Below, piece after piece: positions 1 through 12,907 of a stretch of 64,000 nt of DNA (position 1 is the stretch's first letter; each line of letters starts with the position of its first letter). A model generated the notes under the pieces. It saw only the letters and a list, made by a program, of their open reading frames with translations, was not told where the DNA came from and did no database searches. The stretch is from the NCBI GenBank assembly GCA_034620365.1, contig JAQGEQ010000011.1, positions 930,001-994,000 on the forward strand, in the 5' to 3' direction. A program made the translations under genes and the position numbers. This stretch comes from Pegea sp. RAD2-039 (lineage: Eukaryota; Chordata; Thaliacea; Salpida; Salpidae).

Positions 1-1876
1 GATAAAAAACTATTTCATTGGCAAAAATATTTTAACTTATAGTTTAATCAAGTAGCAAATCTGTCTGTTGAAGCACTGAAATCTCTGAATTAAAGTCCCA
101 CCAAATAAGTTGGTATCCCACAAAAAAGTTTATATAGAAGCTACTTTGTTCAATTCTTCAACTCAACACTTTTTAATGACAAAACATTGATTGATGAAAA
201 ATGACTCTTACTGATCTGTGAGACTAACCGAAATTATACTCGGTGATTGGGACCTGAAGTTGATTAGGATTCGCTTGCTTGTCTTAATGTACAACAGAAT
301 TTCTTCTTTAATGATAGTGGGTTACCCTTACATCAAATCTAATCTTCTGATAAAAACGATTTGAAATCAATCTTTTAAACAAAAATCAGATAGTTTAGGT
401 GCTATATTAGTCAAAAATTATTTCATAGTTGGTTTATCATTTACCAATCATGACGTCATTTCAGTTGCTAGCCAGAAAGATTAGAGAAGTTGGAATATAT
501 TCTTGATGCAAAAGAACATATGACCTTCAAGTTTCTCAAATAAAGTTTAAGAAGCTATGTCACATTACAAAAAGATTATCTCTAACAAATTAACAGATCA
601 ATGATGTACAACGCTTAGTTTTGTGAAAGTCCTATAGTGTCATTATCTCATAGATATGCAAAAATGTAATATCACTTTTTTAATAACGAGTTTGCTACTG
701 ACTTATGATTTGAGTGAAGCTTGCTATATTCTTTCATTTCCTGAAAAACTTGTTTCAAGTCTTCGGAAAATTTTCTACATACATAACAAAAATGTCGGGA
801 AAATAACATAAATATTTTCTTGGTACCATAACGTGGTTATTTTTGTTTGCATATAAGAGCATCTTTTAGCCTGAACTAATAAGCTTGTATCTAAGTCATT
901 CAAGCTTGACTTGAAACAGAAAAGATATCAAAACTTTCAAAGTTTATGGAAATACGAAAAAGTAACAACATGATAATGTTTTGGTTCAAAACAAAACAGT
1001 AGAAAATATTTATTCAAAATATCTAATAACTCAGATTATTCCAAAATTTTCTGAACAATTCAAATTCTCCTACTTGGTAAAATTAGAAATGAGGATCAAT
1101 CAGTGTTGATAGAGATTAAAGAGCTTTCAAACTTGCAAAAATATGTTCAAATATAAAAAAAGGGCCCTGGTCAATATTTTTAAATGATAGAATGAACAAT
1201 TCTAAGCCGGCGTTTGATTTATTGAAAAGGATTCGTTATTCTTGAACAGCATAAAGCTAGTAGAGCCAAAATTGAATCAATGAAAACAAGAAAAAGTCAT
1301 TAACCTAATATGAACTCTATCAGTAGCATTAGACAGAAACTAATGCTGAGAAAACATGATAACATCCAATAAGTCTTTACTATTTGCTTCATCGCATTGA
1401 TGTTGAACAATTTCGTTTGATGAATACAATACTTAAAAGTGAATTAAAAAAAATAAAAATCTATCAAAATCAGTTGTTTAATTTGAGCTTTTTGAATTTT
1501 ATTTCTTTTCTTTTGATAAATTAACTTTTTAAAAACTTCTGCATGCTGCAAATTTCTCTTGATCAGAAAACTGATTCAAAATAGATAATTAGTTTGTGAT
1601 TAATATTTTTGGAAAAACTCAAACAAATTTTGAGATGTTCAAAAGTTGCTGAAGATTAAATCTTAAAAGTTGTTTTGAATCTTTATAAAGTTTGAAAAGA
1701 GGTTTAGATGAGGTTTTGAAGAGCAACAAATGTGCTTTCGTCATCTTTAGAGTTGATCTAACATCCAAACTTTCATCTCGACTCTATTATCAAACTTTAA
1801 CTTTTCTAACTGATCATCAATTATTAAAAGCTTCGATCTTGCCACTGATGACGTCATCAGAGTGTCGACAACTCAC
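1..1876 (-). other. Start of first neurexin coding intron; no exon recognised
   Basis: AT-rich sequence downstream (minus sense) of the neurexin LNS1 exon. I saw no EGF-like or LNS-like coding stretch with splice sites on the minus strand. It carries a TGACGTCA octamer at 451 and a 16-bp perfect palindrome at 1845-1860, sixteen bases into the intron. Confidence 0.55.
1845..1860. promoter_or_regulatory. 16-bp perfect palindrome with CRE core
   Basis: CTGATGACGTCATCAG reads the same on both strands and contains the CREB/ATF octamer TGACGTCA. It sits just inside the first neurexin coding intron. Binding is inferred from the motif only. Confidence 0.4.
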
Positions 1877-2559
1877 CTGGAGGGGGCACAAGCTTCATGG
1901 AGCTCTCCGAACATCACATGATCACTTTTTTCCATTTTCATCTCTTCACCGTTCATCGCGATTCGTCGCAGAGAGCCTCTGAAGCGATTTTTAATGAGAT
2001 AGACACCGACAGAAGAGAGTTCCTGGACGCTAATATTATCGGGAATTCCTCCAAAATATGTCTTGCTGCTCTGAATGAAGAGACCACTCCCACTACCCAT
2101 CTGCGCTCTTGTTTGGGTTCCGTCGATAGAAAAGATGACGACACCAGCTCTTCGCAAAATCTCAACATGATGCCAGTTTCCGTCACTAAGGGGCGCTGTA
2201 CGAATCAGAGTAGTTTGTGAGACTCCGCCAGTGAACTTGTAATCGAACTTCGCGAGCCCTGATGCCAACGATAACTTCAAATAGTTGGTCGAACCGCCAT
2301 CATCGAAATACAACAGCCAGCAATCGTCACAAGTCGTGCGTAGGTCAAAGGTCAAGTTACATAAAGCAAGATCATAGACTGATGACGTCATCCAGGTTGC
2401 AAACTGAGCAAATTGTGAGCTGTGGCCGCTGAAGCGGAACAACTGAATCAATTCAGACGATGTATTATCCGGCACTGTCGTCCACGACAGTGACGTCATC
2501 GGGGCAAGGAGAAGGATCAAAAGAAGGTTGGGGGCATGAGGTGAATTGGACGTCTTCAT
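1877..2559 (-). CDS. NRXN: Neurexin, first coding exon (signal peptide + first LNS domain), 3' part off window
   Basis: Encodes the N-terminus of an alpha-neurexin, a presynaptic single-pass adhesion receptor that binds neuroligins and other partners across the synaptic cleft. The ORF begins with a hydrophobic signal peptide (residues about 1-26, with a LLLILLLAP core) and continues into one laminin-G/LNS domain (about 40-222). Family hallmarks seen are LLYFDDGG, the DGNWHHV strand, YFGGIPDN, FRGSLRRI and a terminal CAPSR that matches CAPAR just before the first EGF repeat of vertebrate alpha-neurexins. The exon ends at a clean donor (gtgagt in minus sense, 1871-1876), so the vertebrate plan of one large exon for signal peptide plus LNS1 is kept. 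No EGF exon was found in the remaining 1.87 kb, so the next intron is longer than that. A strong acceptor-like tttttcag lies 35 nt upstream of the ATG, implying a 5'UTR intron or trans-splicing. Family assignment is confident; the gene is partial. Confidence 0.88.
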
Positions 2560-2594
2560 CTTAACAGTAAAAAGAAGTCATTTAAAAACGACGT

Positions 2595-3794
2595 CTGAAA
2601 AATTTGAAATCAGATGATTAACGATAAGAGAACAGAGATCAGAAGATGAACATTTGGGGAGTGATTGTGATCACTAATTGACCTTAAGCGAATGCCAAAA
2701 TTTCAAACCTAAAAATTTGACTTTTCTAATTTCATTTCGACGAAAGGTTGAATTTTATCAAAAATTTAGATCAAACAAATTTCCGTAAACTTCAATGACG
2801 TCACAACGAAGTTTTAAAGATCTTTGGTAACAAGAGCGTTTCATCATCAAAGCTGAATTTCAATTTAAAATTAAATATCTTTTGGTGCTATTTGGTTATA
2901 TAGAATTGCTTCTTATAAACGAAAAACTATTAAATAGAAGAGATAAGCTGAAACTTCAAAAAATTCAAACTTATTCTGCTGCAAGTTAATTTTGTACCCA
3001 AAACTTCTATACATTGACATTCTAAGTATTCGATATTAAAACTTTTATGTAACTTTGAAATTATTTTTGGCTTGTCTAAAACTATAAATTTATATTTTTG
3101 ACAGAGGATTTTAATTTAGACATTTTGACAGTGCTTAGACCACTTAGTGCTTTCATCAAAATGGTATAGCTATAATTTGGCTTCTAGATTTTTTAATCCT
3201 CACATTTTATTTCGTAGTGACTTAAATTATAATCAAGGCATATAATAGAACAAAAACTTTTAGAGAAGTATTTATAACGCAAGTTAGAAATTATCTTGTC
3301 ACAAAAATCTAGTCAACAAGGTGTGCAAACCAGTCATTTTATACAATCATAGTAATTCAAATATTTCAGTCAATCTTAATTAAATAAATAAAATGCTTCT
3401 TCATTAGAAAGAACATTTTTAACTTTACAAAAAGTCAAAACTGCATTAAGGATTGTTAAGAAACGTTTTGCCAAAAATTTCAGCAAAAATGAAACTTTAT
3501 CTACCTCACTAACTTACAACTTGTTCTGTGTCTCTATACGAAAAAAACTTTGAAAAAATAGACCAAAAAGAAAAAAAGATTTGATCTATAAAACCTCTAT
3601 TGATATCGATGAGCAAATCAAGATGACGTAACAATAGAAACCAAAGGTGAAGCTAGCGGACAAGTCGTGACAAATATTCATGTCAATTTTTTATCATAAA
3701 TTAAGAAAAATAAAAACGAAGAAAAACTAAAAGTTGCAAATCTATCGAATGATCTGCAATTGCTTGTAGCGGAAAGCTCAACTTATAAAGTTAG
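2595..3794. other. Neurexin upstream region, no gene seen
   Basis: AT-rich sequence 5' of the neurexin exon, presumably promoter or 5'UTR intron. It contains a TGACGTCA octamer at 2796-2803. No convincing coding sequence. Confidence 0.4.
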
Positions 3795-3891
3795 ATGCAA
3801 CAGCAGCTTGTCGAGCAACTCAGAGCAAATGAAGATGCAGTGATGGGGGGACGGGAAGTTTATAAAAATTTCAACACTTTGCCACAGCGAG
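3795..3891 (+). other. Candidate short coding exon, unknown gene
   Basis: An ATG-initiated stretch of 97 nt begins MQQQLVEQLRANEDAVMGG and ends VYKNFNTLPQRG. It closes at a possible donor (gtaatc), after which the reading turns into AT-rich noise. It is less AT-rich than its surroundings, which is the main reason to suspect a real exon. An acceptor-like gttag abuts the ATG. I do not recognise the family and could not find further exons in the next 3 kb, so this could be a fragment or chance. Confidence 0.22.
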
Positions 3892-4025
3892 GTAATCAAT
3901 TATTCATCAGTTTTTTTTGCGGCTTCTCCTATATGAAGCCTTTTACTTGTGACTTCAACTCATGTATTTACTCGGCTGAGGCAGCGTCATCAACTTATCC
4001 AATTACTTTGACTAAATTCTCATAA

Positions 4026-7000
4026 TTGTTTTCAATCTTCTTAAGTTTCTCCTTTATTGAACTCACTATATATCAACATATATTTTACGATTATAATGCT
4101 GATAGTTTCTAACTTAATCCGACACAAAGTCAGATTTACATTTCAATACAAAACAAAGAAAAATGAGTATATCTACTGATAGTTTTATCACTATCTACAG
4201 ACTGTAACAAGAGTATCAAACAGTTAGAATTATTAAATAATTCATCAAAACCTAGAAAATAGATTTTTCTTTACAATTAGGAGAATAATTTGTTTCTATT
4301 AGGATGTAGTTTACTCTTCATATCACGATTATATGTAAATTCTGGTAATTAAATCAAAAGCTCCTGTGATATCTAAAATTATTTGAAATGCAAAAAATTA
4401 GCAAAAAAGATAATTAGTTTTATAAAAGTTAATGCTATGGTTTCATATAAATTGATTCGATATAAAAAAAATAAATGAAAGAAAAAGTTTTACTTTTGGT
4501 TTCAATTTTGATGTTAATATAGAAGTTTTCTTTTTCATACAAGGGACCAATTAGTTCCGGAAAGAGCTAGCTGCAGTGTTTGTAAAACTCTAACTAATTT
4601 TTAGTCGGTTATAAAAACACAAACTTCTGCTTGCGGAAAAGCAAAACCCGAGTAGTTATGTTTTTCAAAAAAAACTGACTATATTTTCATATAATTTCTC
4701 TTTAATTATTTTTTAACTGGATTTTATAAAATTAAAAAAAAAATTTGTTTCACCTCAATGTTGGCTATTTAGAAATCGATAATTTTTCTACTTCTCTTCT
4801 TAATTTTAAAGTTTAAAATGTGAACAGTATTCATGTAAACTCAATATTTTAAATGTTTATACATTTTTACTTTAAAGTGGAATCTAACAGAGAAGCTTAA
4901 ACTAGTAGGTTTTCGTTTGTATGTTGTTATTTGTAAACGATCTTTAACAAATAATCAAATTGTTAATTAAACTTGTTATTCATCATCGCTAATGTGATTG
5001 TACATCAAAGTTGCACTAAATCAAGAGATACAAAGTTAAACTTTACAGCTTGCTATAAAAAACAAGAGTTTAGCAAAAAATGAACATTCAGCAAAACTGA
5101 ATGAAATGAACCTAGCAGATAACTTGTTATTCCTTTGGTTGAAAATTAGAAGGTTTGACAATAGCTCTATTTCTATCAGTATGATTTTAAAACTATACAA
5201 TACGAAGTTTATTGTTAATAAAGCAATTTTATACAAGTTTACTCAGCAAATTATTATAGAGTATTGTGACTTCAGCATTCATTATCAATTTCATTTTATG
5301 TTGAAAGACATCTTACAAAGAAATAATTAAAATGACTTTTAAATTTATTGAAGTTATAAATCAATTATTCATTTATATCAAGGCTTTTTAATATATAGGT
5401 TTGTTGTTTGCTTGAATAACTTTTATTTCACTGACATTTATATCAATAAGATTTAGACATTAATAAAATGTTTCAAAAATCATTGAACTCAACAATATTA
5501 AATCTTAAATTCGAAAAAATATCGTCATTTTCTTGTTGATCATGTTTATCAAAATCTTTTTCAAGGTTAGCTGAATTGAAAATGGTTTTATAGCTAAAGT
5601 TATTAGTTTAAACAATGACCTCAACACCTTGATAAGATATTTTTCCGAAGCGTATAATAAAATATTTTAATAATTGAGCTTTGATAAGATAAATTAATTC
5701 ATTTAGTTTTTAATCTTAAAAAGGTAAAAATATAGTTGAGGAAATCTTAGATGATTAATATTTATAAGTCAATATTAAATTTCTAATGTTGTGAATTTTG
5801 GTTTCAACTTATATTTATGAAGTTTATTTCAAAATATGAAGTTAATCGATAATCGAAAACCTAGCAGTGCAAAAGCAAGTTTACTTCTTTAAATTGAAAT
5901 CAATAGTCAACAGCTTAAACTAACTTATTTTACCGTAAGAAAAATGACTTTTTTAAAAGCATTAAGAATGTCATATTATAATTTTAAAACAAACGTAAAA
6001 AACTTATTAAAAGTATTTTGGAGTTTTGAATTGTATAATAAATTTAATAACAATAAATAAACTTGAAAAGTTTTGTTTATTAAATTTAAAGGAAACTATG
6101 GTGTAATTTCAAAAAAAAAAAAACTAAAACTTTACCATGTATACATAGTTAGATTAAACAAATATTGAATGATAGATTTTAAGTTTAAAAATTGATCACT
6201 AACCTTATAAATTTCTATAATATTAAGTTTTTTTAATTTGAAATGAAAACTAAATCAAAATGTTATATGGAAAAAATCATGTAACAAAGGTAGTTCAAAA
6301 AAAAAAAATCTTGAAAGATAATAATACCAACAGTTTGTTCTTTACAACACAACTTAAAATTTTGTTTTTTAAATTTGAGTTCAGTAAACAGTTTAAATTA
6401 ACTATTTTTGATGTGATAATAATAATTTAGAGTCTTAATTAACCGAAAAAGGATTCTAAATTCTTGATCATTAAACAAATCAAGTATAAAAGTTATTTTC
6501 AATTTGTATTATTATTTTCATTACTTTTGTAAACTCTTAGAGTATTGGATGGTTCAAGTAAGTTTTTCTTATTTGTTAGCTTTCTAAAGGTAAAAATTTC
6601 AATACGTTTGGTGTAAAGATGTTTACCAAGATACAAGGATGAAAATATTCTTTAAAAAACTTTAATAAAATGTTTGTTTAGAATTAACTAAGCAGTTTAC
6701 GATATGGCCCCAAAAGTAAATACTTTCTAAAGACCATCTATTCAATTTCATATCGTTTATTGGCTATAAAAATTTTTAATTCTGGCAAACTAATGATAAA
6801 AACACTTTTTTAATTTATTAAATAAAAGTTTGCTGATTGTCAAAATTGGTTCAGGAAAAATATTAATTGAATATGATACTTGACAGGAAGTATAATTTAA
6901 GTATATCCTCTTAAAATATATCATACAAGAAGTAATTTTGTTATCAAACTTACTTAGTGAAAATCTGACGACTTCATCTTATAGTGGTTATTTTGAAGTT

Positions 7001-7504
7001 GCAAGTGCAAAGTTGAACTTTTAGCAAGTTTATAGCTGTGGTTATAAAAAACATTGCAACTAAATAAAAACAATAAATAAAATCTCACAAAATATTGTAA
7101 TGAAACAATACATCTGAAATTTTGAAAGTTGTTTTATCAGCACTAATCACCAATTCTTGAGATCTGCACAAATTTGATTTCGTGATTTAACTACTCACAG
7201 CTTGTCATGTCATCTAGCTGACATTGAACAAAACTAAATTTTTCACACAACTTTTAATTTATTGCAGTTCATTTGAAAGAGACATCAAAAATAACATTTA
7301 ATATAAGATAAGTAAGTTTTATGAACAAATCAAAACTTTACACATAATCTTATATTATGATTTCAGTTAATTTACAAGAAATTGCAGAAGGTAAGTCAAT
7401 TGAAAAAGTCTTACCGAAGAATAGTTCTATTAAACAAAGTTCTATTTAAGTAAAGTTACAGAAATGAATTATTATAGAACGATAGAGGATAGACAGATTG
7501 AGGT
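4026..7504. other. AT-rich intergenic stretch, no gene seen
   Basis: Only short ORFs of biased composition (K, I, F, N), without splice-bounded coding sequence or recognisable RNA genes. Confidence 0.45.
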
Positions 7505-8261
7505 TCAACCGCGATAGTTTGGATGAAGTTTTGGTTCGACATTACAAACTAAGCCAAGAATGCGAGAAATAACCACACCCTTATTAGTTTGTGATTGAGT
7601 AAAGATTCTTGATCGTTCAGTTTGCTCAAACTCATCTTGACGAATTTTCATCTCATTCTTTGATCCCATTATCTACAAATAAAAAATTCCACTCAAAAAG
7701 TATAACTGATGAGTAGCTAGAGTGGTTAGAAACAAAAAATCTCATATTTACGAGTTGTTCTTTCTCTTTGAAAGATTCTTGTGAATGTTTCTGAAAAAGT
7801 TCAATTTCTGATTTAGCTTCATCTTTAGCAGCTTTTAACCTTCTTGATTTTCCTACAAATGAAATTAGTATTAAACAATAATTCAACTTATCATAAAGTG
7901 AATGAAAGAAACCAAAATTTATCAGACTGCTAAGAAAATATGATTTCCTTCACAACTGATATATCACTGTTAGTTTTATCATTTTTTCCATTTTATTTGC
8001 ACTTTGGATTTAAAAAGTATATTCTTTATACATTAACAATGTTTAACTATAGTATTTACGACTTATTTATTATTTTTCAGCAATCACACTGTTTTACATT
8101 TGAAGTTTGTCATCTATAGCCATGCATTAAATAAAATACATATGAACAACTCATCTTTAATCAATCCTACCTTTTCTAGCCTCATTAATTTTTTCCTTGG
8201 CTCTTTTCTCAGCTTGGAGTAGTTGAGGAATACCAAAAGTTGAGCTTGCCATAGTTGCCAT
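7505..8261 (-). CDS. ATP6V1G: V-type proton ATPase subunit G, three exons
   Basis: Subunit G of the V1 peripheral stalk pairs with subunit E to hold the catalytic head of the vacuolar proton pump, acting at the cytosolic face of endosomes, lysosomes and secretory vesicles. Exons join(8261..8171, 7852..7752, 7672..7505) on the minus strand give 119 residues, against 118 in human ATP6V1G1. Visible family signatures are FGIPQLLQAEKRAKEKINEA at the N-terminus, SRRLKAAKDEAKSEIE in the central helix, and a C-terminus of CNVEPKLHPNYRG matching CDIRPEIHENYRING. The start at 8261 gives MATMASS; an in-frame ATG three codons on (8252) gives MASS and is equally good. Introns are 318 and 79 nt with GT-AG ends and consistent phases (1, 0). 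The whole protein is a long charged helix, as expected. Identification is very confident. Confidence 0.95.
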
Positions 8262-10599
8262 AAAAAACTATAACTATAAGTAAATTTTTTAATCAATGCA
8301 ACAAGTAAGATATAAGTTATAAGTAAATACTTCTATTTTTATATATTTCAAATCTTATCTTATCAAATTTAAATATTAAAGTTATAAATATATGAAAAAA
8401 GGAAAACATCATACTAAGTGAACAAAACTTCATGCTAAAAATATATTTAAAAACAACTTTAAATTATAATCAATAAATAAATTTATTTGAAAAATTAGAA
8501 TACAAATTAACAAGATTAAAACTGTGATAATTAAAACAAATATACTTAATTATAACAGAATAATCGGATAATAATGAGTGGATAAATCATAGAATTTATA
8601 AAAAATAATAAAAAAATTCATAAAACTTTTGAAATTGAATAAAAAGGAAACTTTTTGAATGAAGTTTTAATTAATATTATTAATCAAATATAAAAAATAA
8701 ACTATACACTAAAAATAATATCTGATTAATTTAAAAAAAATTTGAATTAAAAGGTATACTTCAAAGCGTTACATTGAATAATTTATAAGGATAAAATTAA
8801 AACATTTAAAAATATTAAACAAAAATTATGATAATTAATGCTACAAATAATAAAAAAGTAGAATATCAAACAATTTTCAAAAGTTACTAAATCATGTTGA
8901 CATGTTATGCTTATAAATAGGATTCAATTATAGCAGAGATGATTTTTTCAGATATTAAAATTAATTACAAGAATATTATATATCAAAATAAATATAGAAA
9001 AACTTTAATTTTTATAATATTATTTCCAATTGTTATAAATTTATCTAAATTTTATTTATAAATCATTTATAGGCTTCAATCATTTTCAAGGAAAAATATT
9101 TTAAAATAGTTATGAAATTACAATTTCAAAATAGAAATATATAAATTCAAACAATACACAAACTTAATAACAATTGCGTCAGTGTAAATATAATCCATAT
9201 CAAAGAATCAGCAAATTTGACGTTACAGTGACAAAAATGTCTATTTAATAAATGAAGTTGAAAAGTAACCAGATAATTTAATTATTCAAATTTTAAGTAA
9301 AAACAACACAAATTATAGCTTTTAAACTAAAAATGAAAAGCTCTAGGCGAAAACACTTTTGTAAAAAATCTAGTAACAAAGTAATTTGCAAAAAAATCAA
9401 TTATAGAGAACAGTTTTTAAACTTTCGAGAAGTGACCCGAAATAAGTGACATCAGACATGCTTCTTTATCTTAATGATTTAAGTAATTATCTTACATGAT
9501 GAATAATCACTGTACAGCAATGATTGAATTTTGTAGAATACCAGGTATTAACAAATAGGCTAGCCAATATCGAAAATTGAAAATAACACATTGGAACAAA
9601 CTCTACAAAGTTATTTAAATACAAGCTTAATAATAGCTAAAAAGAAGCAATCTAATGGAAAAAGGTGAAATAAAAAATTTGAATAGAAAAATATACTCCG
9701 TATTTTTAATGTTAGAAGACCTATTACAAAAAATTGTTCAAATTATTAATTGTAAGTTTTTAGGTTGTGGAAATATATTATCAACCTGTTATAGAAAACT
9801 GCTCAAATATTTTTTGTTAAATATTTTTTTGTTAATTAATACAAAATTAAACTTATAGAAACATTAGCATTAAAATCAAAATACATAAAAAGTCATGAAA
9901 ATGCCAAAATGCCAAAATGCATTTATAGTTACTTTAACAGTAATTTGTTGACCAAACTAATAAAAGTTTTACGGTATTATGGAAGAAAATTGGTTAAGGC
10001 GAAAGAAATACAAGGTGTAATAAGGCAATAAGTTTAATTTTAAAACTAGTAGCTTTTCGAAAAACTTTATGATTTATATAAAATTGTTATAACTTAAGGT
10101 TCACATCTAAAACTCAACACCTAGCATAGACTACCACTATTGCATACTGCCAAACAATTCGTTACTCGATGTAAATCTTATCAAGTTTTCATGATTAGTT
10201 TACCTTACTTCAATACTAGTCTGAAAACTTAAATTTGATTATTTTGAATAGATTTTTTATAGTTTCATCTCCATGTACAGTGTAACCCCTGGTTAACGAT
10301 ATCTTAGCAAATTGTGAAATATTTAACTTACAAATAGTGCGACTTTTTGTTAATTAGAACAAAAATTACAAATAAAAATAAATTTTAGGAAATTGACAGA
10401 AAACAACCATTTTCACACTGATGAATGAGTAGAAAAATTAAACTATTAACTAAGAGATTTCATTTTCTGATAATTTTTTTTTTATAATGCTCTAAAAATA
10501 GGTTTTTAACAACTTTACATTTAGATAAAAAAATATAATTACAGTGATTAGATAATGCAAGATTTATCAAGATGCTTGTAAGATGTCTATAGAATACAT
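8262..10599. other. AT-rich intergenic stretch, no gene seen
   Basis: Upstream of the V-ATPase G gene. An acceptor-like cttatag lies at 8274-8280 (minus sense), twelve bases before the ATG. The rest is very AT-rich with no supported coding or RNA feature. Confidence 0.45.
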
Positions 10600-10730
10600 G
10601 CTCCTCGATAGAGGTTTGTTAATAATCTCTCGTGTTATATATCAAAGAAACAGCTGAATCTCTACAATCTCTGCCTTGGCTTACAGCATGGCCTCTCTCA
10701 GCCGAAGTAGGCAATTTATTTTTATTTTTC
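10600..10730 (+). repeat. SINE 3' portion (same family as the 54.2-kb copy)
   Basis: This stretch aligns by eye to the minus-strand SINE at 54200-54560. Shared landmarks in order are a CTGaATCTC.A.AAT segment, CTGCC.TGGC, GCATGG, and the GC-rich end CAGCCGAAGTAGGC followed by an A/T-rich tail. The tRNA-like head is missing or too diverged to see, so this is a 5'-truncated or old copy. Confidence 0.5.
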
Positions 10731-11199
10731 ATGTAGGATTTGGAACAACTCCTTGAGTTTCGATTCAAAAATTTCATTGTATTGCTAAAAAAGAGTAATT
10801 TTTATATGAATCACAGTATTACTTTTTTCAATCAATCAAGGTTTTATAATTTTAAGAAGTCTATAGCTTACTAGTTTATTTTTATTTCAATTTTGAGATG
10901 ACTAATTCTTTAATAAAGTTTAACTCAACTTGTAATTTTTCCATAAATGCACAATTTTTAAAGTCCAACGAATTTTTCTTGAATTTATTGAAAGTTTGAA
11001 AAGTATGAAAATATGTATCAAGGTAAAACTATTTTTGTGTCCTCACTTAGAATTTGTTTTCCGTTTTAATGATACCTTAGGTTATTTTATTAATATATAA
11101 ATTAAGTTTCTCAAATCTTTCGTTTATATAACTATTAAAGTTTAATAGTCAAAAAGTAAACTATAATAAAAAAGCTGATGTATATAATTGCCGGGCGTT

Positions 11200-12125
11200 A
11201 TGGCGTGAAATTCAGCTTCTAGAAAGTATGAGATGGTGGATGGTATAAGGCATTTCTGAAAGGTTTATCTTTCATACTTTTAGATTATCGTGTAAAGTAG
11301 TCCTAGACCTTGGCATTACTCTGTCATCTCACTTTAAATGGCGCAATTATGTTTCCAAAATCTTTGGAAAATCAATCAACCTTGTCTTCTTTATTATAAA
11401 GACCTTTAATTCTAAGGACCCATGCTTTTTTATCAATCTCTTCAAATTTTATCTACGTCCACTTCTTGAATACAATGTTAGTGCATGGATGCCATATGAA
11501 GTTAGTGATATAAAAAAATAGAGTCTGTTCAGGCCATATTTACGAGATTGGTATGCAGGAAACTTAATTTTAGATATGATAGTTATAAACATCGTATCAG
11601 CTTCTTCAATTAAGATACTTTGGAAATTTGACGAGTTAAATACGACTTAATTCTTATTTTTAAAGTTATCCACAATTTAATTGACCTTTAGTTTGATAAT
11701 TAGTCTTTCCCTCAAGCTATATCAGTTCAGACGATATACATTACTTAACAAGCCCATATCACCTGGTACATTAATCAGAGCGATTTTTTTCTCATACCGC
11801 ACAATTAGTACATGGACCAGCTGCCATCAGACATTGTCATGTCAGAATCACTCGCGTTGTTCAAAAAGAAGTTGAACCAGTATAACATTGCCAACACTAC
11901 CATTTCTAAACTGTGAATTTTCTCTTTTTTCTTTTCTAAATATTGTTATAATTCCATGTAATTGTTCACTGTTATATGCTTTGAGGGCTATCGAAATGCC
12001 ATGTGTTTTATCCTTTGATTTCTGATTTTATTCTTTGAATGTGTGTTAGCGAGAGGTGCTCTCTTCAGGCATCCTTCTTAGCATTTAGTGTAATAAGTAA
12101 AAAAATAGATAAATAAATAAAAAGA
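11200..12125 (+). mobile_element. Decayed non-LTR retrotransposon (LINE), 3' end of reverse transcriptase ORF
   Basis: Conceptual translation shows the C-terminal third of a LINE reverse transcriptase of the CR1/jockey type: DLGITLSSHFKW, then a FNSKDP segment, RPLLEYNVSAWMP, and near the end IFFSYRTISTW with a LFKKKLNQY-like terminus. These blocks occur in the expected order over about 600 nt, interrupted by several in-frame stops and frame changes, so the copy is dead. The 3' end carries a short A-rich tail made of aaat-type repeats (about 12090-12125), as such elements often do. The element is 5'-truncated, typical of target-primed insertion. The clade is not certain. Confidence 0.75.
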
Positions 12126-12907
12126 AAAATTTGGTAGTCTTATCAAAATTAATGATATTTAAAGATCATAATTTACCTGGCTTATTTGTAAAAAAGCCAC
12201 ATAATCAAGTTACTTACGAAGATTGCAGCACGGGCGTAAAAGCCGACGGTAGTCTGAGCAAATTGTTTTTATCTGTTATTGAGTATTATTTTCATTTTAA
12301 TTAATATATATTCTGGTGTATCAGATGAAGATATTAATTTAAAGATTTTTAATCTTGAGCATTTACTTCTTAGTATTAATTAAGAAATACAAACTATTTA
12401 TATTCCTTCTTATTGAATTTTATATTTATTTTACTTAAACATTAAGCTAAAGTTAATTTTTTTATAGCTTTCTAATTTTATCATTTCTATATTAATGACA
12501 ATTTAAAGAATAAAAAATATTTAATTTATCTTTCTTTTAACATTAAATTATTAAATCTATACTGACATTAAAAGTGTGTTTAAACATAATTTTGTTTTTA
12601 GATATTACTTTGTAAGTCTCTTTATAATATTTTAATTGACTTAAGACTTTTTTTATTTGTCTGCAGTCATATTATACTGTGTTTGCTATAAGAACTGTAT
12701 ATTTTGCCATTTGTAGCTATAATAAATATATATTTATGTCACTAATAATGTTTTGATTTAGTGAATTTTGTATATATATATTTCTTTGTACATATCTCAA
12801 AGTTTTGTTATCATTTGCTGGCTTGTAGAGTGTTTATGGTAGATGCTATAAGTTATAAATTTGTTATTTTAGAATGATAAATTGAAAGAATTTTTGGTGC
12901 ATCTAAT
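12126..12907. other. GRB7/10/14 upstream region, no gene seen
   Basis: AT-rich. An acceptor-like tttgttattttag ends at 12872, 35 nt before the proposed ATG, suggesting a 5'UTR splice or trans-splice site. TATA-like sequences abound because of base composition and are not informative. Confidence 0.4.

Noticed and set aside
1897-2220. Plus-strand ORFs overlapping the neurexin exon
   Set aside because: The minus frame carries a clear signal peptide and LNS domain; the plus frames have no similarity.
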